The notes: generated from the letters alone by a model not told the origin. A DNA stretch of 64,000 nt from Cyclobacterium amurskyense (GCF_001050135.1 NZ_CP012040.1:1488001-1552000); one strand, 5' to 3'. Shown: positions 43,088 through 53,580, counted from the stretch's first letter. Program-made: numbers and translations.

Positions 43088-46000
43088 TTAAAAAAGATAT
43101 CTCAAACCAACCTGCATGCTCCAGGTTGTTCCAAAGCCACTGGCATTTCTAAAAGGAGTCATTGGCAAGCTGCCTGAAACTGTATTAAGGTTAAAGTTAG
43201 GTGTTGGACTTACTGATCCAGCTCTTGCAAGCAGGTTTTCAGCACCATTTAAATTGTCCTGAATTCCCCAATCACTATTTAGTAGGTTACCCAAGTTAAC
43301 AATATCCACACTCAATTGAACGGTGTTTTTCATTTTACCGAAAGTTTGAGAAACATCCTGCAATATTCTGATATCAAAACGATTTAACCAAGGGTTTAGG
43401 AAAGCGTTTCTTGGCAGGTATCCACCTCTGTATTTGCTTAATCCATTTTCCTCAACATAAGCATCAAATGCTGCTCTTTGCTCTTCAGCAGTATACACTA
43501 CATCGTCATCATCAGTAATATCCACAAAATTCATGGTAGAAGAACTTTCAGGAAGGTAAATCAAATCTCCTGTTATACCATCTCCATTAAAGTCATTACT
43601 ATAAACATAAGAGAACCTTCCTTGGTGGGCACCATTATAGTACATACCGATAGTAGTTGCCAATGCATTTCCATATTCAAACCTGTAACTCACACTTCCG
43701 ACTATTCGATGAGGGATAGCGAAATTTGAGATGTGCAACATTTGATCATTTGGACTATTGATCGTAGGGCTTGCACCCCATGCAGAACTCGCATTGGATC
43801 CATCGTTTGCAGTCACGTCTTTTGCAGAAGAATAAGTATAGTACAAAGATGCACTTAGACCTCTATGATAAGGCACTGACAAGCCTACTGTTCCACTAAA
43901 GCTTCTTCCTTTAACATTGGTATTGGAAAGTACTGTGGCATTGTTTCCACCCATTACACTGTTATAAGCTGTACTTTGGCCAGGAAGGAATATTTCTCGG
44001 TTGTCACCATAATCATCTTGGGCATTGCTTGCGCCATAATTCATGGTATTGTTAGACCTGATTCTGTTGGCTCCGTATTGGAAAACCGCATTGATATCCT
44101 TGGTATACAAGAAATCAGAAGTCAATAACAATGGCGTGTTTGGAATTTGATAATCCAAGCCAAAACTAGATCTCCAAACCATAGGCATTTTAAAATCAGG
44201 ATCAACCAAAGCAAAAGATCCAGGAGCTCCTTCTGTAGGTGAAGAAATAAATACATCTTCAGCTCCTTGCGGTACATTTTCTACATAGTAGTAACGCTCA
44301 GGCTGGAAAGTAATATTATCAATCCATCCTTCTACTTGCTCATAGCTTCCCGGTTCAACATTATTTTGAATCACACCAGCATTGGTAGGCATATTGGTCA
44401 ACCAAACAAATGGAACTCTTCCTGAGAATACGCCGGTACCTCCTCTTAAGGTAAGCGAACGGTCTCCGAACACATCATAGTTAAAGCCAAATCGCGGAGA
44501 AACCATCAATTTTGATTTTGGCCACATTCCCGAATTGTAATTCGTAGGCATTCCAAACTGATTGGTCAGTGTAATCTCATTGATAGATGGATTAGGGGTT
44601 AACTCATTAAGGTAAATAGGAAGTTCTGCACGCAGACCAAATGTAATGCTAAGGTCATTGCTAACTGCATATTTATCTTGTGCATAAAGTGAAGCCAAAC
44701 CAAAATTAACCCTTGAATAGGTGTCTTTTCCTGCATATGGGTAAGTCAAGCCAAACATGGTAGGAGCTACTTCATTGGCGGTACCTGTAGATAAAAAATC
44801 AGCTACTGATGCATACCTGTAATAAGAAGTTCCCATTCTGGTATAACTGTTACCAAAATTCTGAATTTCAAAGGCAGCTCCCATGGTGATGTTGTGCTTA
44901 CCTTCTACATAGTTCAGGTTATTGATAATAGAATAGTTATTATTAATAACATCATTATTAAAGGTAAACAACTCTGTACCGAAGGATATATAATTCATTG
45001 AGCCTTTATCCTTTACCAAATTTCCAAAACCATCATCTATCATATTTCCACCATCCCAGATATCTACGAATGGAAAAAGTTGGTCAGAAGGTGAAGTTCT
45101 TTTGTCTTGAATTTTTGAATAGGTAGCTAACAATTGATTTGACCAGCTCGGATTGATATAACTGTTCAATTCTGCAGTAATGGATCTTACTGAATTCTCA
45201 AACCCATAATTTCCATTTTCAAAAGTGATTGCATTCTGGCTAACTCTAGCTCCATTTGGCCAAGGAGCTCTTGGACGAGGACCTGAGGTGGCATTGGCCA
45301 ACTGGTTGGAAGTACCAATTACCTGATTGTACCTGACAGCAAGCTTATTTCTCTCATTGATATTCCAGTCAATCCTCGCAAGTAGTTTCGTACTGGATTG
45401 CTTTGCTTCGTTGGCATAGCCTTCATATCTTCCTGGGTCGTAGCCCCATTGGTTGATCAGGTGATTTTGTACAGCCTCCAAGTCTGTTCTTGTAGGTCTG
45501 GCGATGTTATTTTCCGGATCAGCAATACCATCTTCAGATGGTCTCCAAAGGTTCACCCCGGAAGCATTGGCCCCAGTTAGTATTTCCCTTTCAGCGTTCA
45601 CAAAGAAGAACAACTTGTTTTTGATGATTGGTCCACCCAATCTAAATCCAAAGTTATTGGTTGCCGCATCTACCGCTTCCAATTCATTGTCTCCAATTTT
45701 ATTCCCTTGAAGAGATTGATTTTTGAGGAAATAATAAGCAGAACCTTCGAAGGTATTTGTACCGCTTCTCGTTACTGCATTGATTCCTGCTCCTGTAAAT
45801 CCACTTTGAAGCACATCATAAGGAGCTATATTCACTGTAATTTCTTCAATTGCATCTAGTGAAATCGGCTGAGAATTTCCTCCTGGAAGAGGGTCTCCAC
45901 TTAGTCCAAAACCATTATTGAAATTGGCTCCATCAATTTGTAGGTTATTGTACCTGGCATCTCTACCTGCAAAGGAATTTCCGCTAGCCTGTGGGGTCAA

Positions 46001-46492
46001 TCTAGTAAACTCCAGTACACTCCTGTTGATTTGCGGAAGATTTTTTAATTGTTCGTTCGAAATGTTAGTAGCAGTACCTGTCCTGTTAGCAGTAAAATCT
46101 GAACCTCGAGTTCCTTCGACTACAAACTCTGTCAATTCAGTATCTCCATCAGAAAGGGCAGCATTAAGGTTGTAAACCTCCCCTAACCTCAATACTATTC
46201 CAGTGAATAGTTGAGACTCAAAACCCAGATAGTTAATTTCTATCGAATAAGGTCCTCCAACTCGTAAATTGGGTAGGTTAAACCTTCCATCCAGATTGGT
46301 AACCGCTCCATACACAGACCCAGAGGGTTCGTGAGTTGCTTTTACCGTTGCACCTATCAGTGCCTCTCCATCATTGTCAAGAACCGAGCCCTGAACGGAA
46401 CTGGTAGTGACTTGCCCATAACTGCTTCCTATTGCTAGGAAGAGTAATAGCACAACAAGCATTCTCTTTTGTAACAGTTGCTTCATTTTCAA
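43088..46492 (-). CDS. Oar-like TonB-dependent receptor
   Basis: 1134-aa outer-membrane protein. Signal peptide (MLVVLLLFLAIGSSYG), then a carboxypeptidase-regulatory-like domain (VQGSVLDNDGEALIGATVKATH, residues 34-115), a plug (QLKNLPQINRSVLEF, ISLDAIEEITVNIAPYDVLQSGFTGAGINAVTRSGTN) and a long barrel ending GFGTTWSMQVGLRYLF. The layout matches the Oar family, whose members import or export peptides or unknown ligands. No SusD partner follows, so it is not a classic polysaccharide locus. Monocistronic with its own terminator. Confidence 0.94.
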   Translation of the reverse strand: MKMKQLLQKRMLVVLLLFLAIGSSYGQVTTSSVQGSVLDNDGEALIGATVKATHEPSGSVYGAVTNLDGRFNLPNLRVGGPYSIEINYLGFESQLFTGIVLRLGEVYNLNAALSDGDTELTEFVVEGTRGSDFTANRTGTATNISNEQLKNLPQINRSVLEFTRLTPQASGNSFAGRDARYNNLQIDGANFNNGFGLSGDPLPGGNSQPISLDAIEEITVNIAPYDVLQSGFTGAGINAVTRSGTNTFEGSAYYFLKNQSLQGNKIGDNELEAVDAATNNFGFRLGGPIIKNKLFFFVNAEREILTGANASGVNLWRPSEDGIADPENNIARPTRTDLEAVQNHLINQWGYDPGRYEGYANEAKQSSTKLLARIDWNINERNKLAVRYNQVIGTSNQLANATSGPRPRAPWPNGARVSQNAITFENGNYGFENSVRSITAELNSYINPSWSNQLLATYSKIQDKRTSPSDQLFPFVDIWDGGNMIDDGFGNLVKDKGSMNYISFGTELFTFNNDVINNNYSIINNLNYVEGKHNITMGAAFEIQNFGNSYTRMGTSYYRYASVADFLSTGTANEVAPTMFGLTYPYAGKDTYSRVNFGLASLYAQDKYAVSNDLSITFGLRAELPIYLNELTPNPSINEITLTNQFGMPTNYNSGMWPKSKLMVSPRFGFNYDVFGDRSLTLRGGTGVFSGRVPFVWLTNMPTNAGVIQNNVEPGSYEQVEGWIDNITFQPERYYYVENVPQGAEDVFISSPTEGAPGSFALVDPDFKMPMVWRSSFGLDYQIPNTPLLLTSDFLYTKDINAVFQYGANRIRSNNTMNYGASNAQDDYGDNREIFLPGQSTAYNSVMGGNNATVLSNTNVKGRSFSGTVGLSVPYHRGLSASLYYTYSSAKDVTANDGSNASSAWGASPTINSPNDQMLHISNFAIPHRIVGSVSYRFEYGNALATTIGMYYNGAHQGRFSYVYSNDFNGDGITGDLIYLPESSSTMNFVDITDDDDVVYTAEEQRAAFDAYVEENGLSKYRGGYLPRNAFLNPWLNRFDIRILQDVSQTFGKMKNTVQLSVDIVNLGNLLNSDWGIQDNLNGAENLLARAGSVSPTPNFNLNTVSGSLPMTPFRNASGFGTTWSMQVGLRYLF

Positions 46493-47061
46493 ATATTTAA
46501 TAGGTATAAATAAATAATAGAATTACAAATCGGATTGGCTATAATGGGTACAAATATAATCTTAAATTGAAGCTATAATGATAGCTAAACATTAAGTTTT
46601 TAATTTGAAACAGCAAAATTAATTAACAAATTCCTAACATAAGAATTTAGAAGGAAATTTTTTATTTTAATTCACTAACTGGTCAGAAAAAAATTTTAAG
46701 CTGTTTTTTTAATATTGACTTTAAGATTGTTTCTTAGGCACTTTTCACATTTTCTGTTTTGAATGGTTAATGTAAAAAAATCACTTTAAAGGCCAGAATC
46801 AATTCCCTCTACCAAATAAAACTGTAGGCTTTTTAAGTAATTTATTTCATATAAACTCATTACCTTGAACATTAAAACAGTATCAGAAGCATTACCTGTT
46901 TAATTAAAATTCATTTACTTAGAGGTCTTTTTCGAATATTTCATAAAGTAAAAGACAAAAAAAACAACTCCAACTACTTCTGATATATTTTACTATTAAC
47001 TACCTAACTCTCTGATTGGTTCGAATTTAAGTTAAAATTAAAAATATTGAAATTTTACGAA
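46493..47061. other. AT-rich intergenic region between divergent genes
   Basis: Holds the receptor promoter (see 46551-46558) and presumably that of the lysoplasmalogenase gene. Nothing else is recognised. Confidence 0.5.
46551..46558 (-). promoter_or_regulatory. Likely -7 element of the TonB receptor gene
   Basis: Minus-strand TATATTTG followed by T, fitting TAnnTTTG; 59 bases upstream of the ATG. A -33 TTG at the right spacing is not obvious. Confidence 0.4.
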
Positions 47062-47760
47062 ATGCGCAAAAAAGAAATCCTATGGTTATACGTATTCCTG
47101 TTTGCAGCCCTAGCAGACATCTCAATGATCATTAATTCTGAAACCAGCTACAGGTATTTCACTAAACCACTGATAATGATTGCTTTGCTGATGTATTTCT
47201 TGCAAAGCACAAGGTTAATCAAAGATAGCTTGTTAAGAACTGCTGTTTCCGCCGCGTTGTTCTGCTCCTTCTTAGGGGATGTTTTGCTGCTAAACAACAA
47301 CTTATTCTTATTCGGGTTGGGAGCCTTTTTTATAACACATGTTGGTTATACCATAGCATTTAAACTAACCCAAAACCATTCTTTTAATCTTCTGGAAGTG
47401 AATTTTATAAAAATGTTTATTTATAACCTTCCACTTTATATTGTGGCGGCCCTTATTTACTTTTTGATTCACTCACAGTTAAATGAGCTAAAAATACCAG
47501 TTATCATATACATAATGGCCATTGTCATGATGGTGACAATGGCCAGAGAAAGGTATGGAAGAACCAATAAAACCAGTTTTTGGCAACTGTTTATTGGTGC
47601 AATTCTCTTTTTTACTTCTGATAGCCTATTGGCCTTGGATCGATTCTTTTATCCCATAGTGGATGGAGACCTTTTAATAATGGCCACCTACATACTGGGA
47701 CAGCTACTGATCGTCATGGGCATAAGAAGTCACCTATTACAGGTCAAAAGCTCCCAATAG
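47062..47760 (+). CDS. Lysoplasmalogenase-type (YhhN/TMEM86) membrane protein
   Basis: 233-aa protein with eight hydrophobic helices and YhhN motifs: a helix with CSFLGDVLLLNNN near residue 77, then FGLGAFFITHVGYTIAF near 92 and FTSDSLLALDRFFYP near 195. The conserved Asp residues in LGDVLL and TSDSLLALD are thought to be catalytic in TMEM86, which hydrolyses the vinyl-ether bond of lysoplasmalogens; activity in bacteria is uncertain. The ATG at 47062 is preferred to a TTG at 47047. Its 3' end is 6 bases from the convergent aspS stop. Confidence 0.85.
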   Translation: MRKKEILWLYVFLFAALADISMIINSETSYRYFTKPLIMIALLMYFLQSTRLIKDSLLRTAVSAALFCSFLGDVLLLNNNLFLFGLGAFFITHVGYTIAFKLTQNHSFNLLEVNFIKMFIYNLPLYIVAALIYFLIHSQLNELKIPVIIYIMAIVMMVTMARERYGRTNKTSFWQLFIGAILFFTSDSLLALDRFFYPIVDGDLLIMATYILGQLLIVMGIRSHLLQVKSSQ

Positions 47761-47766
47761 TAAAAT

Positions 47767-49527
47767 TTATTCTTTTTCTTTTTCCTTGATGTTTAATGAC
47801 AATTCAACGAGTTGCTCTGCAGAGATAGTACTTGGGGAATTGATCATTACATCTCTACCTGCATTGTTTTTAGGGAATGCAATATAGTCTCTAATAGAAT
47901 CTGTACCTCCAAATATGGCACACAGCCTGTCAAAGCCAAAAGCAATTCCACCATGTGGGGGAGCCCCATATTCAAACGCTTCCATTAGAAAGCCGAATTG
48001 AGATTGTGCTTCTTCCTCGATAAACCCAAGGTGCTTAAACATCAATTGTTGGGTTTCTTTGTCATGAATCCTAATAGACCCACCACCTATTTCCACACCA
48101 TTAATTACCAAATCGTAAGCATTCGCTCGAACTTTTCCAGGATCCTGATCAAGCAATACCATGTCTTCCTTCTTAGGAGAAGTAAATGGATGGTGCATGG
48201 CATGATACCTTGAGGTTTCTTCATCCCACTCAAGAAGAGGGAAATCAAGTACCCATAAAGGTTTGTAGACTGATTTGTCTCTCAGCCCCAATTCATCACC
48301 CATTTTCAACCTTAACTCAGACATTTGTTTTCTGGTTTCTTTTTCAGTACCTGAAAGCAATAATATTAAGTCGCCGGCTTCAGCCCCGGTCTTTTCAGCC
48401 CATGCTTTAAGATCTTCTTGGCTGTAAAATTTATCAACAGTAGATTTGAAAGATCCATCTTCATTGCACTTAACATAAACAAGTCCTTTGGCACCTATCT
48501 GAGGCCTTCTAACCCAATTGGTAAGGGCATCAAGTTGTTTACGGGTATAGGATGCAGCTCCTTTTGCGTTGATTCCAAGTACTAGTTCTGCATCATCAAA
48601 AATGCTAAAACCTTTTCCTTGAACTAAATCATTGAGCTCTACAAATGGCATCCCAAACCGAATATCCGGCTTATCATTTCCATACAAACGCATGGCTTCT
48701 TCATAGGTCATGCGCTCAATATTGCCCAGTTCCATGCCTTTCACTTCTGTAAAAAGGTGGCGAACAAGACCTTCGAATACTTCCAGAATATCTTCCTGCT
48801 CCACAAAAGACATTTCACAGTCAATTTGTGTAAATTCAGGTTGTCTGTCAGCCCTAAGATCCTCATCTCGAAAGCATTTTACAATTTGAAAATAACGATC
48901 AAAACCGCTGACCATTAATAACTGCTTAAATGTTTGTGGAGATTGTGGCAGTGCATAAAACTCACCACCATGTACCCTACTTGGGACTACAAAATCTCTG
49001 GCTCCTTCAGGTGTAGATTTGATCAACACGGGTGTCTCCACTTCCATGAAGTCCATTCCATCCATGTATTTCCTGGTTTCTTGCATCATGCGATGCCTAA
49101 GTTGGAGTTTTTCTCTCACAACATTACGTCTAAGATCCAAATACCGGTATTTCATCCTTAATTCTTCACCACCGTCGGTTTCATCTTCGATAATAAAAGG
49201 AGGTACTTTGGCCTTATTCAATATCTCTAATCCACTTACGCGGATTTCAATCTTTCCAGTAGGAATTTTATCGTTTTTGGAAGTACGTTCAATTACTGTA
49301 CCTTCAGCCTGTACGACAAACTCACGCCCTAAGGTGCTTGCACTTTTCAAAAGTTCGGGGGCAACATCACCTTCTTCAAAAATCAGTTGGGTAACGCCAT
49401 ATCGATCCCTTAGGTCTACCCATACTAATCCCCCTTTATTCCTTACCCTTTGCACCCATCCGGAAAGTTTCACTTTTTTATCCAAATCCTCCAGACGGAG
49501 TTCTCCACAAGTATGTGTTCTAAGCAT
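47767..49527 (-). CDS. aspS: Aspartyl-tRNA synthetase
   Basis: Class IIb synthetase (586 aa, bacterial type). N-terminal OB anticodon-binding fold (HTCGELRLEDLDKKVKLSGWVQRVRNKGGLVWVDLRDRYGVTQL), motif 2 (YFQIVKCFRDEDLRADRQPEFTQID), the bacterial GAD insertion (residues 290-410), and motif 3 (GIAFGFDRLCAIFGG). Length and insertion fit the bacterial enzyme rather than the archaeal one. Convergent with the lysoplasmalogenase gene. Confidence 0.98.
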   Translation of the reverse strand: MLRTHTCGELRLEDLDKKVKLSGWVQRVRNKGGLVWVDLRDRYGVTQLIFEEGDVAPELLKSASTLGREFVVQAEGTVIERTSKNDKIPTGKIEIRVSGLEILNKAKVPPFIIEDETDGGEELRMKYRYLDLRRNVVREKLQLRHRMMQETRKYMDGMDFMEVETPVLIKSTPEGARDFVVPSRVHGGEFYALPQSPQTFKQLLMVSGFDRYFQIVKCFRDEDLRADRQPEFTQIDCEMSFVEQEDILEVFEGLVRHLFTEVKGMELGNIERMTYEEAMRLYGNDKPDIRFGMPFVELNDLVQGKGFSIFDDAELVLGINAKGAASYTRKQLDALTNWVRRPQIGAKGLVYVKCNEDGSFKSTVDKFYSQEDLKAWAEKTGAEAGDLILLLSGTEKETRKQMSELRLKMGDELGLRDKSVYKPLWVLDFPLLEWDEETSRYHAMHHPFTSPKKEDMVLLDQDPGKVRANAYDLVINGVEIGGGSIRIHDKETQQLMFKHLGFIEEEAQSQFGFLMEAFEYGAPPHGGIAFGFDRLCAIFGGTDSIRDYIAFPKNNAGRDVMINSPSTISAEQLVELSLNIKEKEKE

Positions 49528-49557
49528 TGAATTAGATTTTTATTTGCAAATAATCGC

Positions 49558-49565
49558 CAAAGATA
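49558..49565 (-). promoter_or_regulatory. Possible -7 element of aspS
   Basis: Minus-strand TATCTTTG fits TAnnTTTG exactly and lies 30 bases upstream of the aspS start. No TTG is found at -33. Confidence 0.4.
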
Positions 49566-49764
49566 ATGATTCAGTCTAGAGATTGCTATTTTTAAGTGCA
49601 AGATAAAGCAATACATTATAGGATATTCACGTTTTTACCTAGATATTCATTTTAAATGTTGCAGGAAAAAAACGTATATTCGCAAAGTCTGTACTGCTTG
49701 TATTGCAATTTACTAAGAATACCAACTTAAAATAACCCAAAAAATATAATTTACCCTTGATTTT

Positions 49765-51033
49765 ATGAAAAAATATTGGACTTACGGAGGATTGTTAATC
49801 ATTATCTGCATTGCTTTCTGGATTTTCAGCGGAAATGACTCTCTAGTTCAGGAAAATGATAGGCTGGAAGTAGAAGTAGAAGAAATCATACCAGAAGAAG
49901 AAAACTTATTGTACGGGATTAATGTAGATGATTTGGACATTGTTGAGGGTATAGTGGAGCGAAATCAAACCCTGTCGACACTTCTTGCACCTTTCAATGT
50001 ACCTTACCAGATCATCGATGAGATTGCAAAAAAATCCAAGGCAATTTTCGATGTTAAAAAAATCGCTTTCAATAAAAAATACACCGTATTAACACCAAAA
50101 GACTCTTCTCAAGCTCAATTTTTTATTTACGAGCCCAACAGAACAGAATTTGTCGTTTTTAATCTTGGACAACCGGCTATTTACAAAGAAAACAAGCCGA
50201 TGGAAATCAAGAATAGAGAAATAGGAGGTACAATTTCTTCCTCCTTATATGTAAATATGACCGAGCTAGGATTAACGCCAGATCTTATTGACCAATTTGC
50301 TGATTTGTACGGTTGGGTAGTAGACTTTCAAAGATTACAAAAGGACGACAAGTTCAAAGTCATTTTTAAAGAGCAGATTGTAGATGATCAAATTGTAGGC
50401 ATTGAGGATATAGAAGCGGCTTATTTTGAGCACATGGGACAAGGTTACCATGCTATTCCTTTCGAACAAAATGGCATTATTTCTTATTTTGATGAAAAAG
50501 GTAACAGTCTTAAAAAGGCCTTTCTAAGGGATCCTTTGAAATTTTCAAGAATAAGTTCAAGATATAGCCTGAGCAGATTTCACCCTGTACAAAAAAGATA
50601 CAAAGCCCATTTAGGAACTGATTATGCCGCCCCTAGAGGTACAGAAATTCGTTCTGTAGGTGATGGAACCGTTCTTGAAGCAACTTACAGAGGGGGCAAT
50701 GGGAATTTTGTCAAAATCAGACACAACGGAACCTATACCACCCAATACCTACACATGTCCAAAATTGGTAATGGCATCAAAAAAGGCACAAGGGTAAAGC
50801 AAGGTCAAGTAATAGGCTATGTAGGAAGCACCGGCTTGGCAACTGGTCCTCACCTTTGCTTTAGATTTTGGAAACATGGCAAGCAGGTTGACTGGTTAAG
50901 AGAAGAAATCCCACCGGCAGAACCGATTGCAGAAGAAAATAAGCTGGCATTTGAACAGGTAAAATTAGAGAAGATCAACAAGCTTTCTTCTATCAATTAT
51001 ACTGAGGTTTTACCTCTTCTCACCAGTAATTAA
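49765..51033 (+). CDS. M23 family peptidoglycan endopeptidase
   Basis: 422-aa protein with one N-terminal helix (YGGLLIIICIAFWIFSG), a Csd3/OapA-like N-terminal region (GIVERNQTLSTLLAPFNVPYQIIDEIAKK) and a LytM-type domain from residue 280: HLGTDYAAPRGTEIRSVGDGTVLEA (zinc His and Asp), LHMSKIGNGIKKGTRVKQGQVIGYVGSTGLATGPHLCFRFW (second zinc-binding HxH replaced by HLCF). The usual final motif is H-L-H-F-E; here the second His is replaced by Cys, which also occurs in a subgroup of DD-endopeptidases. It likely cleaves cross-bridges in the periplasm. Confidence 0.9.
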   Translation: MKKYWTYGGLLIIICIAFWIFSGNDSLVQENDRLEVEVEEIIPEEENLLYGINVDDLDIVEGIVERNQTLSTLLAPFNVPYQIIDEIAKKSKAIFDVKKIAFNKKYTVLTPKDSSQAQFFIYEPNRTEFVVFNLGQPAIYKENKPMEIKNREIGGTISSSLYVNMTELGLTPDLIDQFADLYGWVVDFQRLQKDDKFKVIFKEQIVDDQIVGIEDIEAAYFEHMGQGYHAIPFEQNGIISYFDEKGNSLKKAFLRDPLKFSRISSRYSLSRFHPVQKRYKAHLGTDYAAPRGTEIRSVGDGTVLEATYRGGNGNFVKIRHNGTYTTQYLHMSKIGNGIKKGTRVKQGQVIGYVGSTGLATGPHLCFRFWKHGKQVDWLREEIPPAEPIAEENKLAFEQVKLEKINKLSSINYTEVLPLLTSN

Positions 51034-51241
51034 TCTTTTATTAAGTCAATCTAAAAAAGTTTAAAAAATACCCAGTATTCGAATTTATTGTCATTCAAAC
51101 AGGGTGCCCAAAATGGGGAAAGTACCTTCTATTAACTGATTAAACCACTTCCAAAGGACGGAAAGGAATTCCTAATGTAGTGTCCGGGAAGGGGTAATGT
51201 AGTTCTATTCTTACTTTTCAATATATTATCAAAAAATATAG

Positions 51242-52348
51242 ATGAAACCTAGGGTGCTTTTAATTAATAATTACTCAATGGATCGGGCTTATTCCCTTTG
51301 GGAAAAAGGCCAGAGTGGCAGCCATCATGTCTGGGGAAAAGTTGAACTTGACCAAAGAGGGAAGGTAGAAATGATCGTTTTCCCCCATGAAAAATATAAA
51401 TTTCTAAATAAGATTGGAAAGTTATTTGGGATAGGCCATTTGGATCAGCAAATCAGAGTTTTGTTAAATCTTAATAGCTTTGACATTCTGTATTCTCCCT
51501 ATTCAAAATCAAACACCAAATTATTACTCATTTTAAAAGCCATCGGTTTATTTAGAAAGCCTATGGTGGTCACTATCCATCAGCCTTTCTGGATGGGTAA
51601 AAATGAAAATAAAATCTTTCGCTGGTATGCCAAAAAATACATTCTAACCTACGATGCCTCCATTTTTTTGAGCAAGCCACTTTTAGACAAAACCATCAAA
51701 CGCTTAAAGATTCCAGATAAATCAAGTAAGGGAAAATTCAGCTTGGCACAGTGGGGCCCTGACATCACCTATTATGAGCGTTATTGTTTGAAGCGAAAGC
51801 CATTTGAGGAATGTGAATTCTTTATCAGTGCAGGTCATACCGATAGGGATTTCGAGACCCTGATAGAGGCATTTAGAAGCCTTGATTATAAATTAAAAAT
51901 TTTTTGTACGCCAAAATCAATTCCAAAGACTGTAGATTTACCTCCCAATGTTGAGGTAAATTCGCAAGTCCTCACTTTTCACGATTTGATCCCTTTTTAC
52001 CAAAGGTCCTTAGCCATATTAATACCACTTAAATATCCACACTTTAAAGAAGGATGCCAGGGAATGACCAGCATACAAGATGTTGTATCATTTGGTAAGC
52101 CCATGATAATGACAAGAAACCCATGTTTAAATTTAAATGTTGAGAAGGAAGGAATTGGTTACACGGTAGCCATGTACGATATCGAAGGGTGGAAAGAAAA
52201 ATTAAAAATATTGAAGGAAAATAGGGACATTTGGAATGAAATGGGTAAAAATTCACAGTTGACTTTTAAGCAAAAGTTTAATTCTGAAATCTTTGCTTCC
52301 CATCTCGAAAAGATCTTTCTATCCACCTACAAAAATAAAAAGGGTTGA
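51242..52348 (+). CDS. Glycosyltransferase, GT4-like
   Basis: 368-aa GT-B fold protein: an N-terminal half with VLLINNYSMDRAYSLWEKGQSGSHHVWGKVE and PMVVTIHQPFWMGKN, and a C-terminal half with FFISAGHTDRDFETLIEAFRSLDYKLKIFCTPK and FKEGCQGMTSIQDVVSFGKPMIMTR, the latter matching the nucleotide-sugar end of GT4 (the E-x7-E region). No signal or helix is seen. The donor and acceptor are unknown. It stands alone between the M23 peptidase and the ThiF-like gene rather than in a polysaccharide cluster. The 208-base gap upstream shows nothing else. Confidence 0.8.
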   Translation: MKPRVLLINNYSMDRAYSLWEKGQSGSHHVWGKVELDQRGKVEMIVFPHEKYKFLNKIGKLFGIGHLDQQIRVLLNLNSFDILYSPYSKSNTKLLLILKAIGLFRKPMVVTIHQPFWMGKNENKIFRWYAKKYILTYDASIFLSKPLLDKTIKRLKIPDKSSKGKFSLAQWGPDITYYERYCLKRKPFEECEFFISAGHTDRDFETLIEAFRSLDYKLKIFCTPKSIPKTVDLPPNVEVNSQVLTFHDLIPFYQRSLAILIPLKYPHFKEGCQGMTSIQDVVSFGKPMIMTRNPCLNLNVEKEGIGYTVAMYDIEGWKEKLKILKENRDIWNEMGKNSQLTFKQKFNSEIFASHLEKIFLSTYKNKKG

Positions 52349-52440
52349 TAAATTCCACCTCTATTTTTTTATGCAATTAGAGGAGGTAATAGTAAATAGG
52401 TACACTTCAATACATAAATGTAGGTATTTAGGCAGAAGAT

Positions 52441-53580
52441 ATGGATAACATCAGCTTTTCTAAGGAAGAACTAGCAAGGTATAACAGACACATCATTATC
52501 CCGGATTTCGGAATAGAGGCACAAAAGAAACTGAAAAAAGCCAGGGTCTTGGTCGTAGGTTCAGGAGGATTGGGAAGCCCCTTACTACTGTATTTGGCAG
52601 CAGCGGGGGTAGGAACAATTGGCATCATAGACTTTGACATTGTAGAAGACAGCAACCTGCATCGACAAGTGTTATTCGGTGTAGATGAGATCGGTTTACC
52701 AAAAGTAGAAGCTGCAAAAAAAAGAATAGAGGGCATCAATCCTTATATCACTATTAATGCTTACAATAAGAAATTAACCAGTGAAAATGCTTTGGAGTTG
52801 ATTTCTCAATACGATGTAATAGCAGATGGAACTGACAATTTCCCCACAAGGTACCTAGTTAATGATGCTTGTGTATTGTCAAATAAAACGAATGTTTATG
52901 CCTCAATTTTCCAATTTGAAGGACAAGTCTCTGTTTTTAATCATTTCGATGAAGGTGTTAGAGGCCCCAACTATAGGGACTTGTACGAAACCCCTCCACC
53001 AGCAGGCCTTGTTCCTAGCTGTGCAGAAGGCGGGGTCCTAGGCGTTTTACCAGGCATCATAGGAAGCTTGCAGGCCCTTGAAGTTATAAAGGTGATTACG
53101 GGCGTAGGTGATGTGCTCAGCGGAAAACTATACACTTTTGACGCTCTATCCTTTCAGGCACATACATTCAAGCTGAAAAGGAAAGAGAGCAATCCTTTGA
53201 ATGGCGCAAATCCTTCCATTACTGCTTTAATAGATTATGATCAGTTCTGCAATATTGGCAATGAGCAAAGAAACATTAAGGAAATAGATGCTGATGAGCT
53301 GAACGCCTTAATCGAAGGGGAAGAGCTGTTTCAGTTAATAGATGTTAGAGAACAGCATGAGTTTGATTTAGAAGATATCGGGGGAGAATTAATTCCTTTA
53401 GGCGCGGTTTTAGATAAGGCAGACAAAATTAAGCGGGACAGAAAAGTAGTAATTCACTGCAAAATGGGAGGAAGAAGTGCCAAGGCTATTCGTGATCTTG
53501 AAGACCGATTTGCCTTTGACAATTTATACAACCTAAAAGGTGGAATAAACAGTTATTTAAAACAATACAAACCAAGATAG
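52441..53580 (+). CDS. ThiF/MoeB-type adenylyltransferase fused to a rhodanese domain
   Basis: 379-aa fusion. Residues 1-245 are the E1-like adenylating domain (RYNRHIIIPDFGIEAQKKLKKARVLVVGSGGLGSPLLLYLA, DFDIVEDSNLHRQVLFG, ADGTDNFPTRYLVND); residues 270-379 are a rhodanese with the active cysteine in IHCKMGGRSAKAIRDL. It would adenylate the Gly-Gly tail of a sulfur-carrier protein and supply sulfur, as in molybdopterin or thiamin synthesis. The structural CxxC pairs that bind zinc in MoeB are missing: GPNYRDLY and KESNPLNGA stand in their places. Partners are not in the window. Confidence 0.9.
   Translation: MDNISFSKEELARYNRHIIIPDFGIEAQKKLKKARVLVVGSGGLGSPLLLYLAAAGVGTIGIIDFDIVEDSNLHRQVLFGVDEIGLPKVEAAKKRIEGINPYITINAYNKKLTSENALELISQYDVIADGTDNFPTRYLVNDACVLSNKTNVYASIFQFEGQVSVFNHFDEGVRGPNYRDLYETPPPAGLVPSCAEGGVLGVLPGIIGSLQALEVIKVITGVGDVLSGKLYTFDALSFQAHTFKLKRKESNPLNGANPSITALIDYDQFCNIGNEQRNIKEIDADELNALIEGEELFQLIDVREQHEFDLEDIGGELIPLGAVLDKADKIKRDRKVVIHCKMGGRSAKAIRDLEDRFAFDNLYNLKGGINSYLKQYKPR

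Noticed and set aside
47000..47040. A GGTTCGAATTT string as a possible tRNA T-arm
   Set aside because: No acceptor stem, anticodon arm or CCA-compatible end can be drawn around it; no tRNA or rRNA gene is supported anywhere in the window.
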